In this document: piece by piece, positions 12,193-17,837 of the stretch
Layout of the letters: every line of letters begins with the position of its first letter
Position numbering within the stretch: the stretch's first letter is position 1
NCBI GenBank assembly: GCA_041656175.1
Contig: JBBAEA010000076.1
Location: 1-17,837 of the forward strand
DNA from: JBBAEA01 sp041656175
GTDB taxonomy: Bacteria; Myxococcota_A; Bradymonadia; UBA4248
Direction of reading: 5' to 3'
Length of the DNA stretch: 17,837 nucleotides
The notes under the pieces: generated by a model
What the model saw: only the letters and a program-made list of their open reading frames with translations
Told to the model about the DNA's origin: nothing
Database searches by the model: none
Made by a program: the position numbers and the translations under genes

Positions 12193-14991
12193 TTATCGGT
12201 TAATACACGATGAAGAGCCGCGTAAGTCTTCGTCTTGTTGTATAATATCGCGTATTTTCTCCCTATCCTCTCTTGCTTGCATAGTCCAAGGTAAGGCGAA
12301 GAGATCATCTTTGAGCTCTTTTGCTTTATAAAACTGAAGGCTACCCGACCAACGCAGCACAAGCATAGCGCGGTAGTCTTCGTAGGCATATAGCGACGCC
12401 GTGGTCCAGCGCCTAGCAGCTTTTGCATCTAGCCCAATGCGAAAATGATACCAAGCTGGCGACCAAATCTGTAAGCTCCCCCGTAAACTGTGATCGCGTC
12501 TGGCCTTCACGTCAAAATATTTAGCTGAATGCGGATAATCATCGAGCGTATATGTGCTTCCTAATCGAAAGCGCATATCGAAGCTAAATCTGTAATCTAA
12601 ATACACACTTGCGTTAAAGCCATGCAAATTATAATAATTTCCTTTATAAGAATTCCAATACTTATAACTCGCCCCCCAGGCTAACCCTATGTTATAGGGT
12701 AGCGGATGATATGCACCAATGCCAATATCGAGTTCTTGTCGAGTGCGTGATATGTGGCGAAATTTGCGCAAACCGTAACCAGAAAAAATATAGTAGCGAT
12801 TCAATATTTCTAAATCTAATTCGAGGCGATGACCCAAATAATATAATAGTGGGCCTGTACCATATTGATCGTTACCCGAAATATAGAGTGCTTGCGGATG
12901 GTAGCTTGCCCCAAACTTTAGACCCTTGCCTTCTAGTATTATGCCTAAGTTAGCCTCCAGTTCTATAAAAGAAAAATCCATATGCTTTAATATGAACTGT
13001 CCTTGGCTACGAAGCGTAAGCGCGGGGCGCACAAAAATATGCGAAAGCGGATCTAGCCCAAGACGCGCATCATAAGAGAAAAGGCCACTACTTGCCTTGG
13101 TATCGAACAGCACTGGATCGTTTGGAGCAGCACTGATGGCGTTTGAAGCATAACCGCCGCTCAAATCTATTTGCCACGTCAGGTTGGGATCGTGTTTAAG
13201 CCCGAGCTCTCGCGATAAAACGTCCAAAACTAATGCATCGCTCTTATAGAGTGTTTTACTTTCTTTGGCCTCTTCAACGCGCTCTTTAGCAAGGCTTCTG
13301 TTTTCTTGGAGCAGAGCCTGGTAGCTTTGCAGCAAAGAAAGACGCGCAGAAAAAGCGCTACTGCGGCATTGCGCGCGCGCTAGGAGGCTGTTGGCCTCAT
13401 CAAGGTCTGCCATTTGTATAAAACTCCAGGCGAGCCATGCGCGACTTTGGCAGTCGTAGGGATCATCTTTGAGAAGAGCGCGAAATTGACGCATAGCCCA
13501 CGGGAAATTTTGTACTCGTGCGTATGAAATTCCCAAAGCGCGCGTAATATCCGTGTTTGTGGCGTCTCGTTTTTGCGCGTCCTTGAGTTTTGATATCGCT
13601 TCTTGAAAGTTGCCGCTTTGCCAATCAAGGTGTATTTCATTGAAGAACTGTTCGCTAAAATGCGCGCTTTGATCATTAGCTACTGTGTTTAAGCCGTTTT
13701 CTGCCAAGATTGCGACGGGCTTAAAAAACGGATCTTGCTCCTTCGTTTTAGTCTTTGGCTTCATACTTAAGTCGTGTAATAATGCCGTTTTAAGCCCAAA
13801 TTCATCTTGATGCTTCATTTGGGCTTGGGAGTCTTGCGAATGTAGTGGGGGTAGCGCGGGATCGCCGAGACAAATTCGAAATGAACGCATTTTGTGCAAT
13901 GGTTCGCCGATTAGGCGAAACATTGCACAAAATTTTGCGTTCATTATCGAATTCGGCGAGGAAGCCCGCGCGGAGGGGGAGGCTTCCCCCTCGCCCAAAA
14001 AAGCTTGAGTAGGGGTGAGTTTTGCGTCGGAACAGCAGCGAAAGCCAAGGGCAGATGGAGTCCAGACGCGTGGAACGTAATCGCAGCGGTGATTTTTGCG
14101 TGAGTCGGCGCAGTTGAAGGCGCCGCCGCGGACGGTTTTGCCGCTTCCTTGGGCGGTGTGCTCCCAGACGTTGCCGCTGAGGTCGTAGACGCCTTGGGCG
14201 CTTTTGCAGTCGGTGTGTGAGGCGGTGGGGGCGAGGTGGAAGCCTGAGAGGCCGTAGGTGTCGATACCGTTGCAGGTGGTGGCTTCGTATTCGTTGCCGT
14301 AGGGGTAGACTAAATCTTGCGTGCCTTTGCAGGCTGTTTCCCATTCAGCGGGGGTGCAAAGTCGCTTTCCGGCTGCCTGACATGCGGCTTCGGCTTTGGC
14401 GTTATCGGGGCCGAGTAGCCAGGGTAAGACGTTGGGGGCGGACTGTGCCATGGATTCGTCGCTGCCGGCGGATGTTTCGCTGGCGTCGATGCGCGAGGCT
14501 TCGTACTTGTCGATGCAGTAGGATTGGCCAATGAGCGCCATGTCGTCGGGGCAGCTAGGTTTGATTGTAGGGATTGGGACGCAGTTGTGAGCCTTGCACT
14601 CAAAGTCGTCGTCGCAGTCATCGTCGTGTTCGCAGGCGTAACGGCAAAGACCGTCGAGGCTGCAAATTTTTGGGGCTTCGCAGTCGTCTTTGCTTTGGCA
14701 TTCGCGCTCCTTTGGGACGCAACGATTTTGTGTGCAAACGTAAGCTTGGGCACAGTGTTCGTCGCGCTCGCACTCAGGGGGGCTTGGTTTGAGTACGCAG
14801 AGGTGTGAGCGGCATGCGAAGTTTTGCCCGCAGTCGGCGTCGCTGTTGCAGATGTATTTGCAGGAGCCAGCCGCAGAGCAAATTTGGGGATCTGGGCAGT
14901 CCTTGTCGTCGTAGCAGCGTTCGTGGACTTGGCAGGCTAAAATGAGGTTCATGAGCAGCAGTAAGAGGGGGAGTGCTTTTGCGATAGTCAT
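12193..14991 (-). CDS. Chimeric lipoprotein: Cys repeats, FGE-like domain, TPRs and outer-membrane beta-barrel
   Basis: 932 residues. Signal peptide with lipobox LILAC (C20). Residues 26-140 hold several Cys motifs of the CYDDKDCPDPQIC kind. Residues 146-320 are an FGE/SUMF1-like fold: KRLCTPAEWETAC, YDLSGNVWEHTAQG, TVRGGAFNC, LGFRCC. A Cys follows GGAF as in true FGEs, but the second (NHRC) is spaced differently, so activity is doubtful. Residues 331-383 are translated from palindromic element B. Residues about 455-600 are TPR-like helices. From about 603 on, alternating aromatic strands (YASNAIS, LYYLGHRLELDLEI, NLHGFNASVYLDYRFSF) indicate an outer-membrane barrel. The barrel part has no signal peptide of its own. 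Codons before the element are clearly richer in G+C than those after it. This suggests two genes fused at the element. No clear ribosome site precedes 14991. Confidence 0.8.
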   Translation of the reverse strand: MTIAKALPLLLLLMNLILACQVHERCYDDKDCPDPQICSAAGSCKYICNSDADCGQNFACRSHLCVLKPSPPECERDEHCAQAYVCTQNRCVPKERECQSKDDCEAPKICSLDGLCRYACEHDDDCDDDFECKAHNCVPIPTIKPSCPDDMALIGQSYCIDKYEASRIDASETSAGSDESMAQSAPNVLPWLLGPDNAKAEAACQAAGKRLCTPAEWETACKGTQDLVYPYGNEYEATTCNGIDTYGLSGFHLAPTASHTDCKSAQGVYDLSGNVWEHTAQGSGKTVRGGAFNCADSRKNHRCDYVPRVWTPSALGFRCCSDAKLTPTQAFLGEGEASPSARASSPNSIMNAKFCAMFRLIGEPLHKMRSFRICLGDPALPPLHSQDSQAQMKHQDEFGLKTALLHDLSMKPKTKTKEQDPFFKPVAILAENGLNTVANDQSAHFSEQFFNEIHLDWQSGNFQEAISKLKDAQKRDATNTDITRALGISYARVQNFPWAMRQFRALLKDDPYDCQSRAWLAWSFIQMADLDEANSLLARAQCRSSAFSARLSLLQSYQALLQENRSLAKERVEEAKESKTLYKSDALVLDVLSRELGLKHDPNLTWQIDLSGGYASNAISAAPNDPVLFDTKASSGLFSYDARLGLDPLSHIFVRPALTLRSQGQFILKHMDFSFIELEANLGIILEGKGLKFGASYHPQALYISGNDQYGTGPLLYYLGHRLELDLEILNRYYIFSGYGLRKFRHISRTRQELDIGIGAYHPLPYNIGLAWGASYKYWNSYKGNYYNLHGFNASVYLDYRFSFDMRFRLGSTYTLDDYPHSAKYFDVKARRDHSLRGSLQIWSPAWYHFRIGLDAKAARRWTTASLYAYEDYRAMLVLRWSGSLQFYKAKELKDDLFALPWTMQAREDREKIRDIIQQDEDLRGSSSCINR
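13847..13990 (-). repeat. Dispersed palindromic element, copy B, inside a coding frame
   Basis: This 144-bp copy matches copy A at both ends when read on the minus strand. Its middle forms a long stem: ATGAACGCA/TGCGTTCAT outside, TTGTGCAATG/CATTGCACAA next, TTCGCC/GGCGAA inside, and loop TAATC. It is exactly 48 codons long and read through by the host gene, giving the low-complexity linker GEASPSARASSPNS followed by a basic stretch. Copy A also reads ARASS in its open frame. It lies precisely between the FGE-like domain and the TPR/barrel part. Confidence 0.85.
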
Positions 14992-15022
14992 GGTTTTTGT
15001 GTAATTATGTTATGTTTTGAGG

Positions 15023-15039
15023 GCTAGCGCTTTGCTAGC
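15023..15039. promoter_or_regulatory. Inverted repeat in the divergent intergenic region
   Basis: GCTAGC-gcttt-GCTAGC lies in the 81-base gap between the divergently read chimeric gene (start 14991) and the transglycosylase gene (start 15073). Each half is itself a palindrome, so it also reads as a direct repeat. A shared operator for both directions is possible. No clear -10/-35 pairs were identified. Confidence 0.35.
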
Positions 15040-15072
15040 GGATAGCTGTTAAAAGAGAGATTAAGGTTTAGA

Positions 15073-17523
15073 ATGCTAATTGGTAGAATAAAATTAAATA
15101 TCTTTGTTGTGCTTTGGCATAAAGCACGATTAATAGTTCTCTTTTGTGTTTTAATGCCGATTTTGGGGCTTGCTTGTGGACAAAGCTTTAGCTCGCCAAA
15201 GAGCAACGGTAGTGTGCAGGTTAGTGCCGTGCGGCTGCCCGTAGAAGAGGCGGAGGCTCCTTTTGACTATAGCTTATGGTTTCAAGAAAATCGAGAAGCT
15301 TTTTTGCAAAGCGCTGTACAGGGGCAGATGGGAATGGCGGCACCGAGCGTTGAGCTTGCTTTGTACTTCTTGCGAGCCGATGAAAATTCGGCGGCTCACA
15401 CGATCTTAGCAAGTTTGTACGAGTCTGGCGATGATAATTCACGTTTTTTATATGAAAAATCACGAATTTTAGAATGCGAGAAAAAAGGCTGTGAAACTCT
15501 AGAGCATGCACCGAGCGAGTCACTGAGTGCCATGTTGGAGGCGTCGCGGTTGTCGGAGTGGCGCGAACATTATCGATTTTGGTTGGTGAGGGCATTATTG
15601 CTTGAGGGGGATATTGAGCGAGCAAGCGCCGAGATAGAGTTGTTTGCAAAGTATGGGGGAGAGGCTGTGAAGTTTAACGCTTTGGTTTTGCGAGCAGCGC
15701 CAAAATGGCGAAGTGCGCGTCAATTATATAAGCAGGCGAATCGACTTTTGATGAAACTGCAAGATCAGGGTAACGCTTTTGAAGCGGCTATTGCCTTAAA
15801 GACGCGCTATGATTTGGCTTTAGATGCGGGAGAAGAGAAGGGGGCTAGAGCGTTAAAGCGACAGCTTCTTGAGCGCTACCCAGCGACGCAGATGTCTTTG
15901 TGGCCGGAATTGGGTGAGGACTTAAGTGCGCAGCTTAGTGCGGCGCAACGCTTTGCGCGTGCACAGCGATTAATCCGTCATTTTGACTATGATAACGCGC
16001 GCATAGAGCTTCGCAAACTTGCCGAAATAGCAAAATATCGCGATGAAGCGCGCTGGATGATTGCGCGTATTAGCATGTCAAATCCTGAGAACCCAACGGA
16101 ATCTGAGGAAATTTACCGTGATTTTGCTAAGCGTCCTGGCGCGCGTCGCGAGGATGCGACTTACGGTATTGCGCAGTCGCTCTCAAGACGTTTGGACTAC
16201 AGGGGCGCACTCAAGGCACTGGATGTGTATGCAAGAGCATACCCACGTGGAAAGCACAGTAAACGCGTGCTTTACTTGCGCGGCTGGTATCTTTTTGATT
16301 TGCGCGATAACGAGCTGGCGCGCCCCTATCTTTTAGAATATGCCAAGACCTACCGCGATACCGCGGTTTGGGGCTTTTATGCGTGGACTTTTGTTCGTGA
16401 GGAGCGATGGAGAGAAGCGATCGAAGCGTTTAATGAGCTTTTGGGAAATTCCAATCCGATAGTTCGTGGAAAAGCGCTTTATTGGCAAGCGTATTGTTGG
16501 CAAAAACTTGGTAAAACGGATGAAGCGCGACGTAAGTACAGCGCTTTGCACGAGGAGTTCCCGCTAACATACTACGATATTTTAGCCTATTACCGGGAAG
16601 CGGAGTTTTATGGAGATAACGATGTTGTGGCATTGCAAGAGCGATTCCGTAATGCCGAGGATCGCCTTGATACGAGCGATTTTGCGATGACGCCGTTTGG
16701 CTACGCCAAAGATATGAAAGACGCGAGCAAGGAAAAGATTTGGCGTGAAATATTAAATTGGGTTTGGCAGGATGAGATTAGTGTTGCTCGCGCCTTGTAC
16801 CAAAAGCATGAAAAACGACTGTTGAGCAGCGTTGAGGCAAAAAAGCGCGATGATTTTAGAGCCTACGCAAACGCCTTGGTCGAGGATTATTACAACGCGT
16901 GGAAGGACGCCTCTGGATCCGTACGGGCGATGAGTAAAATTTACCCACAGCGCAACAGCGCGCGGCATAAAATGGCGTATCCTCGCGCATTTAGGCCTTT
17001 AGTCGAAAGCCTAGAACGACGATTTGAGGTTCCTGCCGTGTTTATTTACGCCATTATGTTGCAAGAATCGCGCTTTAGGGCGTGGCAGGTATCCTCGGCC
17101 GACGCGATTGGCGCCTTACAGATGATTCCTAAAACCGCGCGTGTTTTGGCCAAAGAACTGGGGCTAGAGTATCATCCCGATCAGTTCTTTGATCCAAAGG
17201 TGGGTTTTGTGTATTCAGCGTATTATATGCAAAAGCACCTTCGCATGTGGCAGAATAATTTAACGATGACGGCGGGTTCATATAATGGCGGTCCGCACCG
17301 CATTGGGCCGTGGATGCTTAGAGATGAAGGCGCTAGCATGGACTTTTTAATAGAGGAGTTCTCCTTCGATGAATCGCGCCATTATGCCAGAAAAGTCGCC
17401 GAACACTGCTTGCGCTACATCTACTTGTATGAGCAGGATCCCCAAAAACAGGCAAAGATTTTAGAGATGCTTTTCCCTCGTGTAGTAAACTATAACATAC
17501 CGCGTGATGACTTTGGTATTTAA
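15073..17523 (+). CDS. slt: Soluble lytic murein transglycosylase (Slt70-like lipoprotein)
   Basis: 816 residues. The ATG at 15073 has AAGG (15063-15066) six bases before it. A signal peptide ends in the lipobox ILGLAC (C35), so this enzyme is probably anchored to a membrane, unlike soluble E. coli Slt70; it is also longer (816 against about 645). Residues about 80-600 are TPR/superhelical repeats, the U-shaped Slt70 scaffold. The SLT domain (about 636-790) has the catalytic Glu665 in MLQESRFRAW, then ADAIGALQMIPKTA and AGSYNGGPHRIGPWM, all expected positions of the GH23-type fold. It cleaves the glycan strands of peptidoglycan with formation of 1,6-anhydroMurNAc. Divergently transcribed from the chimeric lipoprotein gene. 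Family assignment is secure; the slt symbol is by similarity. Confidence 0.92.
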   Translation: MLIGRIKLNIFVVLWHKARLIVLFCVLMPILGLACGQSFSSPKSNGSVQVSAVRLPVEEAEAPFDYSLWFQENREAFLQSAVQGQMGMAAPSVELALYFLRADENSAAHTILASLYESGDDNSRFLYEKSRILECEKKGCETLEHAPSESLSAMLEASRLSEWREHYRFWLVRALLLEGDIERASAEIELFAKYGGEAVKFNALVLRAAPKWRSARQLYKQANRLLMKLQDQGNAFEAAIALKTRYDLALDAGEEKGARALKRQLLERYPATQMSLWPELGEDLSAQLSAAQRFARAQRLIRHFDYDNARIELRKLAEIAKYRDEARWMIARISMSNPENPTESEEIYRDFAKRPGARREDATYGIAQSLSRRLDYRGALKALDVYARAYPRGKHSKRVLYLRGWYLFDLRDNELARPYLLEYAKTYRDTAVWGFYAWTFVREERWREAIEAFNELLGNSNPIVRGKALYWQAYCWQKLGKTDEARRKYSALHEEFPLTYYDILAYYREAEFYGDNDVVALQERFRNAEDRLDTSDFAMTPFGYAKDMKDASKEKIWREILNWVWQDEISVARALYQKHEKRLLSSVEAKKRDDFRAYANALVEDYYNAWKDASGSVRAMSKIYPQRNSARHKMAYPRAFRPLVESLERRFEVPAVFIYAIMLQESRFRAWQVSSADAIGALQMIPKTARVLAKELGLEYHPDQFFDPKVGFVYSAYYMQKHLRMWQNNLTMTAGSYNGGPHRIGPWMLRDEGASMDFLIEEFSFDESRHYARKVAEHCLRYIYLYEQDPQKQAKILEMLFPRVVNYNIPRDDFGI

Positions 17524-17537
17524 AAAAATCTGATTCA

Positions 17538-17583
17538 TTTGGGGCTACCGCCCCAAACCCCGTCCAAGGGCTTTCGCCCTTGG
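17538..17583. repeat. Two tandem perfect hairpins after slt
   Basis: TTTGGGGC-tacc-GCCCCAAA (17538-17557) and CCAAGGGC-tttc-GCCCTTGG (17564-17583) are six bases apart, each with eight paired bases and a four-base loop. They begin 15 bases after the slt stop. Neither is followed by a T-run, so they look like paired dispersed hairpins more than a standard terminator, though they may protect the mRNA 3' end. Confidence 0.75.
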
Positions 17584-17765
17584 AACCCGATTGTGTGTAG
17601 GGCATTGATTTTATTGACTTTTATTTTGAAGACTCAGCTGGATCTCTTAACTTTCATTGAATCGTTTTATGACTAACTTTGCATGAATCAGAGCATCCCT
17701 CTTAAACAAAATGAGAACTTTTGTAGAGAAGCACAAGTTAACAATGCTAATTAAATAAGGCAGGT
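17584..17765. other. AT-rich stretch without visible gene
   Basis: No open frame with a ribosome site, no tRNA-like fold and no clear promoter seen. It separates the tandem hairpins from the right-hand terminal repeat. Confidence 0.5.
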
Positions 17766-17837
17766 GGAAGATAAAATGACATTTTATTCGAAAAGTGCTT
17801 AAAAGAGTGCTTTCTTTTTTGGAGGGGGGTGCGGGGG
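17766..17837. repeat. Right copy of the repeat that bounds the window ('empty' form)
   Basis: 17766-17819 equals 1-54. After one T, 17821-17837 equals 137-153. Thus this copy lacks the 82 bases with three hairpins found in the left copy. The window ends inside it, just where the perfect 21-bp hairpin would be expected to continue. Confidence 0.9.

Noticed and set aside
14217..14808. Plus-strand open frames opposite the FGE-like part of the chimeric gene
   Set aside because: Arg/Trp/Cys-rich composition typical of GC-rich shadows; the minus strand has clear lipoprotein, Cys-motif and FGE signatures.
8981..17699. The 12-mer TCAGAGCATCCC shared by the end of the ATPase gene and 17688-17699
   Set aside because: Too short and without similar flanks; chance cannot be excluded.
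1..17837. Window as a closed circle, given identical ends
   Set aside because: After the 54-bp match the ends differ by an 82-base segment, so they are two copies of a repeat and not one overlapping locus.

Overview
The window looks like a piece of a chromosome from a Gram-negative, double-membraned bacterium of the Myxococcota/'deltaproteobacterial' type. The basis is a TamB-family envelope protein, a soluble lytic transglycosylase, an outer-membrane beta-barrel, and two very Cys-rich multi-domain lipoproteins that end in, or contain, formylglycine-generating-enzyme (FGE)-like domains. The larger one adds CGDG-type Cys repeats, a lamin-tail domain (LTD) and EGF repeats, a mix typical of myxobacterial relatives. 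The lineage is inferred from domain style only; there is no rRNA or tRNA here.

Layout. 1-364: non-coding, dense in hairpins and starting with a 54-bp repeat that recurs at the right end. 365-5371 (+): tamB-like gene. 5390-5530: palindromic element (copy A). 5531-5865: intergenic, with a good sigma70-type promoter. 5866-8882 (+): one large lipoprotein gene (signal peptide, Cys repeats, LTD, five EGF repeats, FGE-like domain) that is broken twice, by a frameshift in a T6 run inside the signal peptide and by an in-frame TGA in the LTD. 8927-8963: terminator. 8980-10233 (-): an AAA-ATPase-like gene of the kind usually fused to a PD-(D/E)XK nuclease, cut by two in-frame TAG codons and lacking the nuclease end. 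10293-12178 (-): three tightly packed genes for a DsbA-like thioredoxin-fold protein, a MauE/DoxX-type membrane protein and a membrane-anchored rhodanese without its Cys. 12193-14991 (-): a chimeric lipoprotein with Cys repeats and an FGE-like domain, then copy B of the palindromic element translated in frame, then TPRs and a beta-barrel. 15073-17523 (+, divergent): Slt70-like lytic transglycosylase lipoprotein. 17524-17837: tandem hairpins, AT-rich non-coding DNA and the second copy of the terminal repeat.

How the genes fit together. Nearly everything is envelope biology: TamB-type lipid or protein transport, peptidoglycan cleavage, Cys-rich surface lipoproteins and a periplasmic redox relay. 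The redox genes lie in the same probable operon as the chimeric Cys-rich lipoprotein/barrel gene, so a role in making or reducing disulfides in such proteins is a reasonable inference.

The most notable signals are (i) a family of about 140-bp palindromic elements, one copy translated in frame at a domain junction, reminiscent of Rickettsia palindromic elements; (ii) two neighbouring genes each interrupted by exactly two lesions while their frames stay otherwise open, the two TAG codons sharing the 7-mer TAGCAAA; and (iii) a repeat bracketing the window in a 'filled' and an 'empty' form.
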